Below, one piece after another: positions 24,990 through 39,322 of a DNA stretch of 64,000 nt. The notes beneath the pieces are model-generated. The model was not told the DNA's origin. It worked only from the letters and a program-made list of their open reading frames with translations, and searched no databases. Location of the stretch: contig JACRIY010000008.1 in NCBI GenBank assembly GCA_016235805.1, positions 1-64,000 of the forward strand. Direction: 5' to 3'. Each line of letters opens with the position of its first letter. Position 1 is the first letter of the stretch. Origin of the DNA: Rhodocyclales bacterium (GTDB taxonomy: Bacteria > Pseudomonadota > Gammaproteobacteria > Burkholderiales > Rhodocyclaceae). The translations under genes were made by a program, and so were the position numbers.

Positions 24990-25844
24990 ATGACTGTGAA
25001 AATCATGTACTCGACCAGCGAAGCGAACGAGATGCTGGGCAAGGGTACCGCCCTGGCGGTTGATGTGCGAGACGCCAAGGACTATGCGCAAGGCCACATT
25101 CCCGGCGCCGTGAGCCTGCCGGAAATGTTTACCACCCTGTCGATGACCAGTGCCGAAGGCTTGACGGAACTGCAGGAAATCTTCGTCCCGCTGTTCAGGA
25201 AGGCCGGCATCCGCAAGGATCAGATGGTGCTGGTCTATGAAGACAGCCTCGCCAGCCGCTACGGGGGCTCGTGCCGGGGTTACTTCCAGCTTGCCATGCT
25301 GGGTCACAAGAATGTCGGCGTAATCGCCGGAGGCCTCGCCCAATGGAAGAAGGATGGCCTGCCGGTGACGACCGAGATACCGACGGTAAGCCCTTCGGAT
25401 TTCGAGGCCGACATCCAGATGCACATGCTGGCGACCAAGGATGACGTGCTCGCCTCGCTCGAGAACCCCGCCATCAAGCTGATGGACAACCGCGACGAGG
25501 ATGAGTGGCTGGGTCACAGTTCCTCTCCTTACGGCCGTGATTTCGCGCCGCGCAAGGGACGCATTCCGGGGGCATGCTGGATAGAGTGGTACAAATTCAT
25601 GAAACCCAGCGAGGACATACAGCACCTGAAGTCTCCCGCCCAGGTGCGGGCAATCTGCGCCCAGGCCGGCTTGTACCCGCAGGATGAGATCATCATCTAC
25701 TGCTTCAAGGGATCACGGGCATCCAATACCTACATCGCGCTCAAGGAAGCCGGATTCGAGGATGTCCGCAACTATTACGGATCTTGGAACGAGTGGTCGC
25801 GGGATCCCGGGTTGCCGATCCATGAGGGCGTACTCGCCGAGTGA
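24990..25844 (+). CDS. sseA: Two-domain rhodanese (sulfurtransferase)
   Basis: A 284-residue cytoplasmic sulfurtransferase with tandem rhodanese domains. The first (about 10-125) keeps the fold (DVRDAKDYAQGHIPGAVSLP) but has no catalytic cysteine in its loop; the second (about 145-280) has the active loop YCFKGSRAS. This is the arrangement of thiosulfate and 3-mercaptopyruvate sulfurtransferases. The CFKGSR loop, rather than CGSGVTA, leaves the donor open, so the gene name is tentative. The ATG at 24990 has GGAG ten bases upstream. It ends before a clear terminator and appears to be a single-gene unit. Confidence 0.88.
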   Translation: MTVKIMYSTSEANEMLGKGTALAVDVRDAKDYAQGHIPGAVSLPEMFTTLSMTSAEGLTELQEIFVPLFRKAGIRKDQMVLVYEDSLASRYGGSCRGYFQLAMLGHKNVGVIAGGLAQWKKDGLPVTTEIPTVSPSDFEADIQMHMLATKDDVLASLENPAIKLMDNRDEDEWLGHSSSPYGRDFAPRKGRIPGACWIEWYKFMKPSEDIQHLKSPAQVRAICAQAGLYPQDEIIIYCFKGSRASNTYIALKEAGFEDVRNYYGSWNEWSRDPGLPIHEGVLAE

Positions 25845-25871
25845 GCCGCCCTGCAAACCGGTACTCCGGCC

Positions 25872-25897
25872 AACCCCGCCCATGTGCGGGGTTTTTT
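25872..25897 (+). terminator. Rho-independent terminator after the rhodanese gene
   Basis: The stem aaccccgc / gcggggtt with a six-base loop is followed by a run of T, 28 bases after the stop. Confidence 0.85.
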
Positions 25898-25977
25898 GTG
25901 CCTTGGGTTGTTCGATCAGTCCCTCAATGCACCGCTTGCCGTGAAGCGGATGGAATGCTCCCGGATACACCCGCCCC

Positions 25978-26002
25978 AAAAGTCGGCGCTGGCGACACGG
26001 CG
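25978..26002 (+). repeat. Dispersed bipartite repeat, copy 7 (intergenic)
   Basis: AAAAGTCGGCGCTGG, then cgac, then ACGGCG: a perfect match to the consensus. It lies between two terminators of convergent genes. Confidence 0.75.
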
Positions 26003-26015
26003 GCGCACAAAACGA

Positions 26016-26040
26016 AACGGGAGCCGAAGCTCCCGTTTTT
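26016..26040. terminator. Hairpin terminator between rhodanese and PEP-CTERM genes
   Basis: The stem aacgggagc / gctcccgtt with a four-base loop has T5 on the plus strand and a broken T run on the minus strand, 17 bases beyond the PEP-CTERM stop. It probably ends the leftward PEP-CTERM transcript as well as rightward readthrough. Confidence 0.75.
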
Positions 26041-26056
26041 CGACGCCGGTCCGGAA

Positions 26057-26647
26057 TCAGCTTCGCGCCTGCGTCCGGCGCCGCGCCAGCGCCAGCAGGC
26101 CGAGGCCGGCCAGCATCATGGCGTAGGTTTCCGGCTCCGGCACCGGAGCGGCGAACGAAATCAGCCGGTTGGCCATCTCGAAATCGGCGGCGGTCGCGCC
26201 ATTCTTGGTCAGCAGGGTCGAGAACAGCAATCCCGTCTGGCTCAGATCGACCGCCGCCGTGCCCGACCAGGTCAGGAAACTGCCCACACTGCCCGGCGTC
26301 CAGTACTCGACGCCGGAACTCCCGAACAAGAAGGTAGGACCGTTGTGGCCGCCACTGCTGTAGTTGTAGCTCGTCCAGGGACCGACCGGCAGGGACGACG
26401 GGTCGCCGACGAAACTCGAAAGTGGCGATGCGGCGCTGTATATGTCGCCGAATGTCAGCCAGGACCAACCCTGTCCCGCAGCCCAGGAGTTGTCATGGTT
26501 GTCGAGCGTGAGCTTGAAGTCGTAATCGAACTGTCCACCGCCAATGTTGGTGACCACATAGTCGAGCCGCAACGGAGTGGCCTGGACGGCGCCCGACAGC
26601 AGGGCGCAACAGGCAAGGCCGACAGCGAAGATTTGTTTCGGGCTCAT
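26057..26647 (-). CDS. PEP-CTERM sorting-domain exported protein
   Basis: A 196-residue secreted protein. An N-terminal signal peptide (FAVGLACCALLSGAVQA) is followed by a Gly/Ser/Thr/Tyr-rich beta domain and a C-terminal sorting signal: VPEPETYAMMLAGLGLLALARRRTQ. Such proteins are processed by an exosortase (not in this window) and relate to extracellular polysaccharide or floc formation. The ATG at 26647 starts the signal peptide; the ribosome site is poor. A candidate promoter lies about 90 bases upstream. The gene diverges from mfd. Confidence 0.9.
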   Translation of the reverse strand: MSPKQIFAVGLACCALLSGAVQATPLRLDYVVTNIGGGQFDYDFKLTLDNHDNSWAAGQGWSWLTFGDIYSAASPLSSFVGDPSSLPVGPWTSYNYSSGGHNGPTFLFGSSGVEYWTPGSVGSFLTWSGTAAVDLSQTGLLFSTLLTKNGATAADFEMANRLISFAAPVPEPETYAMMLAGLGLLALARRRTQARS

Positions 26648-26736
26648 GGCGTATTTTCTGGTCGAAGGCGGAGTGAAAAACCGGGCGGCAATCGCTGTTG
26701 CGGAATCATCGCCTTTCCTTCCCAATCTATGGCTTA

Positions 26737-26764
26737 AGTATAGGTGGCCGAACGCGCGGCGCAA
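26737..26764 (-). promoter_or_regulatory. Candidate promoter of the PEP-CTERM gene
   Basis: On the minus strand TTGCGC is followed, after 16 bases, by TATACT. This would give a leader of about 80 bases. A small hairpin TAGCCC-cttc-GGGCTA (26765-26780) sits just upstream. Confidence 0.4.
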
Positions 26765-26891
26765 TAGCCCCTTCGGGCTAAGGGACAGCGCATCCGGGGG
26801 GCTGTGCTGCGCGCGCCCGCATTCACTGGGCTGTCCCCGCCGCTGCGTATAATTCGCGGCCTCGCGCTCCCCCTGCGGCCCCCTGCATTCG

Positions 26892-30295
<3,404 letters not shown>

Positions 30296-30299
<4 letters not shown>

Positions 30300-30332
30300 C
30301 CCGTTCCTGTTGGTCATCTAGAATGACCAACA
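30296..30332 (+). promoter_or_regulatory. Promoter and palindromic operator of the toxin-antitoxin operon
   Basis: TTGACC (30296-30301) and TAGAAT (30319-30324) are spaced by exactly 17 bases. Overlapping the -10 box is a perfect inverted repeat, TGTTGGTCAT-ctaga-ATGACCAACA (30308-30332). This is the expected layout for autorepression by the antitoxin. AAGGAG follows as the ribosome site of the antitoxin gene. Confidence 0.8.
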
Positions 30333-30347
30333 TACAAGGAGCCCTTC

Positions 30348-30578
30348 ATGCAGCAGTTCAACATCGCCGAAGCCAAGGCCCATCTCTCGGAGCTGGTGCA
30401 GAAAGCCATGATGGGCGAGGAAATCGTCATCGCCCGCGACAACAAGCCGCTGGCGATGCTGGTGCCGATCAAGCGCGCGCGGCAAAAACGCAAGCCCGGT
30501 TCTGGCAAGGGGCAGATCCTGTTCATGGCCGAGAATTTCGACGCGATCCCGGAGGGCTTCGAGGATTACACCGGGTGA
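30348..30578 (+). CDS. vapB: Phd/YefM-family antitoxin
   Basis: A 76-residue antitoxin. The N-terminal half is the Phd-type DNA-binding fold (QFNIAEAKAHLSELVQKAMMGEEIVIARDNKPLAMLVPI); the C-terminal half is basic then acidic, as expected for the toxin-wrapping segment (GFEDYTG). It ends in GTGA, overlapping the toxin start by four bases. It would repress its own promoter through the adjacent palindrome. VapB is used in the broad sense, since the toxin is a PIN protein. Confidence 0.93.
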   Translation: MQQFNIAEAKAHLSELVQKAMMGEEIVIARDNKPLAMLVPIKRARQKRKPGSGKGQILFMAENFDAIPEGFEDYTG

Positions 30579-30961
30579 TTGCGCTGCTTGACACAAACGC
30601 CTTCCTGCGTTGGGTGGAAGGCGACGACAAGCTGTCGGTCAAGGCGAAATCCTGTATTGCCAATCCGGACAATGAGATTTTGGTCAGCGTCGTCGTCGCC
30701 TGGGAACTCGCGATCAAGTCCGGCCAGGGTGGCATCCGGCTGGCACAACCGGTCGGGCGCTACGTGGCGAGCCACATCGAGGCCAACGGTTTCCGCCTGC
30801 TCGGCATCGAACTCGACGATGTGGCCGCCATCGAAGCCCTGCCCCTGCATCACCGCGACCCTTTCGACCGCCTGCTGATCGCACAGGCAAAGAACCGCAA
30901 GCTGCCCGTGGTCAGTTCCGACCGGGCGTTTTCCGATTACGGCATCAAACGCATCTGGTAA
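30575..30961 (+). CDS. vapC: PIN-domain toxin (VapC-type ribonuclease)
   Basis: A 128-residue PIN ribonuclease with a GTG start coupled to the antitoxin. The acidic metal-binding residues are visible: LLDTNAFLRW (Asp6), AWELAIK (Glu), HHRDPFDRLLIAQA (two Asp) and SSDRAF (Asp). It therefore looks catalytically intact. These toxins cut specific RNAs when the antitoxin is degraded. The pair sits between mfd and aroG and ends six bases before the aroG start, so its transcript may run into aroG. Confidence 0.94.
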   Translation: MIALLDTNAFLRWVEGDDKLSVKAKSCIANPDNEILVSVVVAWELAIKSGQGGIRLAQPVGRYVASHIEANGFRLLGIELDDVAAIEALPLHHRDPFDRLLIAQAKNRKLPVVSSDRAFSDYGIKRIW

Positions 30962-30966
30962 CCGAC

Positions 30967-32058
30967 ATGCAACAAACTGAAAACCTGAATATCGAAGCCT
31001 TCGAGCCGATGCCCACGCCCGAAGAGGTCCACGCCCGCGTGCCGCTCTCGGAAGCCGCCGCGGAGTCGGTGCTGGCGGGACGGCGCACGCTGGAACGCAT
31101 CCTCGACGGCAGCGACCCGCGCATCTTCGTCGTGGTCGGCCCCTGTTCCATCCACGATCCGGTGGCCGGCATCGACTACGCACGGCGCCTGAAGAAGCTC
31201 GCCGACGAAGTCGCCGGCACCATGGTCCTGGTGATGCGGGTGTATTTCGAAAAACCGCGCACGGCGACCGGCTGGAAGGGCTACATCAACGATCCGCGCA
31301 TGGACGATTCCTTCCACATCGAGGAAGGCCTGCAGAAGGGCCGTGAATTCCTGCTCGCCGTGAACGAACTCGGCCTGCCGGCCGGCACCGAGGCACTCGA
31401 CCCGATCGCGCCGCAGTATCTTGGCGACCTGATCGCCTGGACCGCAATCGGCGCGCGTACCTCCGAATCGCAGACGCACCGCGAAATGTCGTCGGGATTG
31501 TCGACGCCGGTCGGCTTCAAGAACGGCACCGACGGCTCGCTCGACGCGGCCGTGAATGCCATTATTTCGGCCGGCAGCCCGCACAGCTTCCTCGGCATCA
31601 ACATGCAGGGCCGCTCCTGCGTGGTGCGCACCGCCGGCAACCGCTACGGCCACCTGGTGCTGCGCGGCGGCGGCGGCCGGCCCAACTACGACACGGTCAG
31701 CGTCGCCCTGGCCGAGGCCGCACTGGCCAAGGCGAAGCTGCCGCACAACATCGTGGTCGACTGTTCGCACGCCAACAGCTACAAGAAGCCGGAACTGCAG
31801 CCGCTGGTGATGCACGACTGCATCAACCAGATCCGCGACCAGCGCAGGACCGGCCACCGCTCCATCGTCGGCCTGATGATCGAAAGCTTCATCGAAGCCG
31901 GCAACCAGCCGATTCCCGACAATCCCGCGTTGCATGGGCAACTGAAGTACGGCTGTTCGGTGACCGACGCCTGCGTCGACTGGACAACCACCGAAACCAT
32001 GATTCGCGAAGCCGACGCGGCCCTGCGCAGCGTCATTCCCCAACCCGCCAATTCCTGA
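30967..32058 (+). CDS. aroG: 3-deoxy-7-phosphoheptulonate synthase (class I)
   Basis: A 363-residue DAHP synthase, the first step of the shikimate pathway, condensing phosphoenolpyruvate and erythrose 4-phosphate. Signatures are VVVGPCSIHDP (metal Cys), RVYFEKPRTATGWKG, AIGARTSESQTHREMSSGLSTPVGFKNGT and VDCSHANSYK. The isoform (Phe-, Tyr- or Trp-sensitive) is not certain. It begins six bases after the toxin gene and is followed by the DUF1015 gene after nine bases. A repeat-like string occurs near residue 34 but fits the natural helix there. Confidence 0.95.
   Translation: MQQTENLNIEAFEPMPTPEEVHARVPLSEAAAESVLAGRRTLERILDGSDPRIFVVVGPCSIHDPVAGIDYARRLKKLADEVAGTMVLVMRVYFEKPRTATGWKGYINDPRMDDSFHIEEGLQKGREFLLAVNELGLPAGTEALDPIAPQYLGDLIAWTAIGARTSESQTHREMSSGLSTPVGFKNGTDGSLDAAVNAIISAGSPHSFLGINMQGRSCVVRTAGNRYGHLVLRGGGGRPNYDTVSVALAEAALAKAKLPHNIVVDCSHANSYKKPELQPLVMHDCINQIRDQRRTGHRSIVGLMIESFIEAGNQPIPDNPALHGQLKYGCSVTDACVDWTTTETMIREADAALRSVIPQPANS
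31063..31085 (+). repeat. Possible dispersed-repeat match inside aroG
   Basis: GAGTCGGTGCTGG, then cggg, then ACGGCG. It encodes ESVLAGRR in a helix where other DAHP synthases have a similar helix, so a chance match produced by GC-rich codons is possible. Confidence 0.3.
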
Positions 32059-32067
32059 GCCGCCATC

Positions 32068-33306
32068 ATGAGCCTGATTCAACCCTTCCGCGGACTGCGC
32101 CCGGCTGCCGGCCAGGCTGCCGCCATCGCCGCCCCTCCCTACGACGTGCTCTCCAGCGACGAGGCGCGCGCCCGCGCCGCCGGCAAGCCCTGGTCGTTCC
32201 TGCATATCTCCAAGCCGGAAATCGACCTGCCGCGCGAGACCGACCCCTATGCGCCGGAGGTCTATGCCAAAGCCGCCGAGAACCTGCAGAAAATGCTCGA
32301 TGCCGGCATCCTGGTGCGCGACGCGGCGCCCTGCTACTACGCCTACCGCCTCACCATGCCCGGGCCCGCCGGCGACCACGTGCAGACCGGCCTGGTGGCT
32401 GCCGCGAATGTCGCCGACTACGACAGCAATCGCATCCGCAAACACGAGTTCACGCGGCCCGACAAGGAAGACGACCGTGTGCGGCAGATCGAGGCGCTCA
32501 ACGCCCAGACCGGTCCGGTGCTGCTGGCCTATCCGGCATCGGCCACCGCCGACGCCCTGATCGACGCCGTCGCCCGCGGCACGCCCGATTCCGATGTCAC
32601 CGCCGACGACGGCATCCGCCATCAGATCTGGGTGCTGGCCGATCCGGCGGCGATTGCCGCCATCACCGAAGCCTTTACGGCAATGAAGGCGCTCTACATC
32701 GCCGACGGCCACCACCGATCCGCCGCCGCCTCTCGCGTCGCGGCGGCGCGGCGCCAGCAGGGTCGCACGAACTCCGCCGATTCCTTCCTGGCGGTGATCT
32801 TCCCCCATCACCAGATGAAGATCCTCGACTACAACCGGGTAGTCAAGGATTTGCGCGGGCTCGACGAATCGTCGCTGCTGCAGAAGCTGGGCGGCGCATT
32901 CAGCGTGGAAGCCAGCGCGCAGCGGGTGCACCCTTCACGCCCCGGCGAGTTCGGCATGTACCTCGCCGGAAAATGGCACAAGCTGACGATCAAGCCCTCG
33001 CTGGTGCCGCAGGATCCGGTGGCCAGCCTGGATGTGTCGCTGCTGTCCGATCACGTCCTGGGCCCGTTGCTGGGCATCGCCGACCTGCGCCGCGACAAGC
33101 GCATCGATTTCGTCGGCGGCATTCGCGGCCTCGCCGAACTGGAGAAGCGGGTCGATTCGGGCGAGATGGCGGTGGCATTCGCCCTGCATCCCACGCGCAT
33201 GGACCAGCTGATGGCCGTGGCCGACAGCAACGAGGTGATGCCGCCGAAATCGACCTGGTTCGAGCCGAAACTGGCCGACGGCCTGGTCTCGCACGTGCTC
33301 GACTGA
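32068..33306 (+). CDS. DUF1015 family protein
   Basis: A 412-residue conserved protein of unknown function. Family marks are the start IQPFRGLRP, APPYDVLSSDEAR, LHISKPEIDLP, ADGHHRSAAASRV and the final VMPPKSTWFEPK. No membrane segment or signal is seen. It follows aroG by nine bases and ends before a strong terminator, so it closes the transcript. I do not assign a reaction. Confidence 0.9.
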   Translation: MSLIQPFRGLRPAAGQAAAIAAPPYDVLSSDEARARAAGKPWSFLHISKPEIDLPRETDPYAPEVYAKAAENLQKMLDAGILVRDAAPCYYAYRLTMPGPAGDHVQTGLVAAANVADYDSNRIRKHEFTRPDKEDDRVRQIEALNAQTGPVLLAYPASATADALIDAVARGTPDSDVTADDGIRHQIWVLADPAAIAAITEAFTAMKALYIADGHHRSAAASRVAAARRQQGRTNSADSFLAVIFPHHQMKILDYNRVVKDLRGLDESSLLQKLGGAFSVEASAQRVHPSRPGEFGMYLAGKWHKLTIKPSLVPQDPVASLDVSLLSDHVLGPLLGIADLRRDKRIDFVGGIRGLAELEKRVDSGEMAVAFALHPTRMDQLMAVADSNEVMPPKSTWFEPKLADGLVSHVLD

Positions 33307-33391
33307 CGCACACGTCATTGCACCGGACGAGGTCCGCGCTTCGGTGCGGACATTCCCTCTGGATACCGTCGGCACTACCGCGCGCAGATAA

Positions 33392-33419
33392 AAAAAGGCA
33401 ACCCGGAGGTTGCCTTTTT
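33392..33419. terminator. Bidirectional terminator between DUF1015 and HU genes
   Basis: aaaaaggcaacc-cgga-ggttgccttttt: a 12-base stem with A and T runs on either side. It is placed between two convergent genes and serves both. Confidence 0.9.
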
Positions 33420-33435
33420 CATTGCGCCGAAAAAA

Positions 33436-33801
33436 TTACTTCTTCTTGGCGGCGGGCTTCTTGGCGGCGGCGGGCTTGGCGGCGGCTTTCTTGGCCGGAG
33501 CGGCAGCCTTCTTGGCGGCGGGTTTCTTGCCTGCCACAGCGGCCTTGAGGCCGGCGCCGGCGGAGAATTTCGGTACAGCCTTGGCGGCGATCTTCAGCGG
33601 CGCGCCGGTCTTCGGGTTCTTGCCGGTGCGCGCGGAACGCATCACGGACTTGAAGGTGCCGAAACCGATCAGGGCAACCGGGTTGCCTTTGGCGATTACG
33701 GAGGTGATCACTTCGGTCATCGCGTCGATTGCCTTGTTGACGGCAGCCTTCGACAGTTCGGCACGCTCGGCTACGGCTTCGATCAGTTCGCTCTTGTTCA
33801 T
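33436..33801 (-). CDS. HU-family nucleoid protein with Ala/Lys/Pro tail
   Basis: A 121-residue protein. Residues 1-90 are an HU/IHF fold (MNKSELIEAVAERAELSKAA, ALIGFGTFKSVMRSARTGKNPKTG). The last 30 or so residues are repeats of PAAKKAAAK type resembling eukaryotic histone H1 tails, known from some betaproteobacterial HU-like proteins. The ATG at 33801 has AAGGGG nine bases upstream; a longer frame lacks a family match. The tail should add nonspecific DNA binding. It is expressed alone, ending at the shared terminator. Confidence 0.93.
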   Translation of the reverse strand: MNKSELIEAVAERAELSKAAVNKAIDAMTEVITSVIAKGNPVALIGFGTFKSVMRSARTGKNPKTGAPLKIAAKAVPKFSAGAGLKAAVAGKKPAAKKAAAPAKKAAAKPAAAKKPAAKKK

Positions 33802-33945
33802 CGAGTACCCCTTTGGTTTGGAAAGCCGCATTGTTCCACTAATTCCGCGCAACTTGCAAGCCCTGCGCGGCTTCCCGCGAAAAAACTGTTGCGCTGATGC
33901 AAGCACCGGTGGCGAACGCCACCATCGCGTCGCGGCGACCTGCGG

Positions 33946-34487
33946 CTACAGGCCCTTCACCGCATACACGGCGGGCAGGTTGCGCCAGGCGCCCTTGACG
34001 TCCATGCCGTAGCCGAAGACATAGCGATTGGGCAGGCGAACGCCGACGAAGTCGGCGACCACCGGCTTGGCGCGGCCAAGATCCTTGTCCGCGAATACGG
34101 CGCACAGCACTTCGCTGGCGCCCTGGGCACGCAGGTGGGCAACGATTTCCGCCATCGTGACGCCCTCGTCGAGGATGTCGTCGACCACCAGCACGACGCG
34201 CCCGGCGACCGCCGAACGCGGCTTGACGATCCATTCCAGTTCGCCGCCGGTGGTGACGTTGCCGTAGCGCGTGACATGCAGGTAATCGAAGTCGAGCGGG
34301 AAATCCAGTTGCGGCAGGAGCTGGCCGGTGAACACCACGGCCCCGCCCATCACCGACAGCACCAGCGGGTTCGCGCCGCCCAGCCGCGCGCCGATCTCGG
34401 CCGCCACGCGCCGTACCGCCAGCGCCGACTCTTCGGCCGAACAGATCAGGTCGGCGTCGTCGAGGACCCTGCGCGCTTCCTGCGGGC

Positions 34488-34491
<4 letters not shown>
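33946..34491 (-). CDS. hpt: Hypoxanthine-guanine phosphoribosyltransferase
   Basis: A 181-residue purine salvage enzyme. The PRPP-binding loop is [15 protein letters not shown] at about residues 98-112, with upstream [20 protein letters not shown] and the C-terminal [10 protein letters not shown]. It converts hypoxanthine or guanine and PRPP to the nucleotide. The start overlaps the galU stop by four bases. A repeat-like string encodes EESALAVRR near residue 20, a place where the family has a natural helix. Confidence 0.93.
34412..34435 (-). repeat. Possible dispersed-repeat match inside hpt
   Basis: Read on the minus strand this is AAGAGTCGGCGCTGG, then cggt, then ACGG. It encodes ESALAVRR in sense. 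The match is close, but the protein helix is family-typical, so chance codon use cannot be excluded. Confidence 0.35.
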
Positions 34492-38160
<3,669 letters not shown>

Positions 38161-38180
38161 CGGCCGTCGTTCAGTTGCGC

Positions 38181-39320
38181 CTAGGAAAACAGTCGCAGCG
38201 CCCGCACGCTGCCGGGAACGATACCGCCGTCATTCATGCGCTGCTGGAGCTCCGCGGTCTTGGTGCGGATCGCGGCGATCATGGCGTCTGCCAGTGCCGC
38301 GCGCTGCGCGTCCACCAGCACACCACCCAGTGCCGCCGCCAGTTGCTGGGCAGTGCCCAGCATGCGATCGAATGCCGCCACTCCGTCGGCGACGCGCGGC
38401 ACGTCCAGGCTCAGAGTGAGCCCGTTGGTCGCCAGCGATTTCAGGGTCTCGCCATCGAAGCGTTCGGCGCCGAGGTTGGCGACCGAGAACAGCTCGCCGC
38501 CGACCGCGTCGCGGGCGCGGAACACGCCGTCGCTTTCCAGCACCAGCCCTGCCGCCTCGGCCACGCCGCGCAGCTTGGTGCCGGGAAACACGCCGCCGCC
38601 GGCCTCGACCACGTGCAGCACGAACTGGATATCCACCGCCGCGCAGAATTCATCGAGGCTGGCGGCGCGCAGCACCGTTTCGCCGCGCGATGGAAGTTCC
38701 AGCCTTGCGCCGGTCTGCAGCGCGACCTGCTGCACGCCGTCGAAAAATCGCGCCAGGTCGGAATCGGACAGCGGCCCGCGACGATCGGCGAGCTGCAGGG
38801 AAACCGCCCACTGCGCGTAGCGACCGCTATCATTCGCATCGCACAGGCGCCAGGCCCTGTCGCCGTCATTGCGCATCAACCAGCGCAAGGCCTTGCCACA
38901 GTCGGCGGCCCAGACATCCTGCATGGCCCGGACAGCCGGCGCCGAAATCGGCTCGGCGGCAGTCAGGTGCAACACGCAGTCGGCCACCTCGTCCGCCCAT
39001 TCCGGCGGCAGTTGCGGCGCCACGGACTCCGGCGGCACCTCGGCGACAACGGTATCGGCGGCTCCGGCCTCTTCACGCATCGATGTCATGGGTTCCGGGG
39101 CCGGCTCGGCAACGCCCGGCTCGCGCCGCTCCGATTCGGCATCCTCGCGTCCGGCGTCGCCGGCTTCGCCATCGAGCAGCGCATCGGGTTGCTTGCCGTT
39201 GAAGATGCGGTCCGCATCCCTGCGATGCCGCCGATCCTGCCAGACGTTGTAGCCCCAGACCATCGCGACGCCGGCCGCGCCGGCGCCGATCAGGGCGATT
39301 TGCAGATCGCTGATTTGCAT
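38181..39320 (-). CDS. zipA: Cell division protein ZipA
   Basis: A 379-residue division protein. One N-terminal membrane helix (LQIALIGAGAAGVAMVWGY) is followed by a basic patch, a Pro/Glu-rich linker of about 90 residues and the C-terminal FtsZ-binding domain (GLVLESDGVFRARDAVGGELFSVANLG). It tethers FtsZ to the inner membrane. The ATG at 39320 is two bases after the smc stop; a TTG two codons earlier is less likely. It is co-transcribed with smc. Confidence 0.92.
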   Translation of the reverse strand: MQISDLQIALIGAGAAGVAMVWGYNVWQDRRHRRDADRIFNGKQPDALLDGEAGDAGREDAESERREPGVAEPAPEPMTSMREEAGAADTVVAEVPPESVAPQLPPEWADEVADCVLHLTAAEPISAPAVRAMQDVWAADCGKALRWLMRNDGDRAWRLCDANDSGRYAQWAVSLQLADRRGPLSDSDLARFFDGVQQVALQTGARLELPSRGETVLRAASLDEFCAAVDIQFVLHVVEAGGGVFPGTKLRGVAEAAGLVLESDGVFRARDAVGGELFSVANLGAERFDGETLKSLATNGLTLSLDVPRVADGVAAFDRMLGTAQQLAAALGGVLVDAQRAALADAMIAAIRTKTAELQQRMNDGGIVPGSVRALRLFS

Positions 39321-39322
39321 GC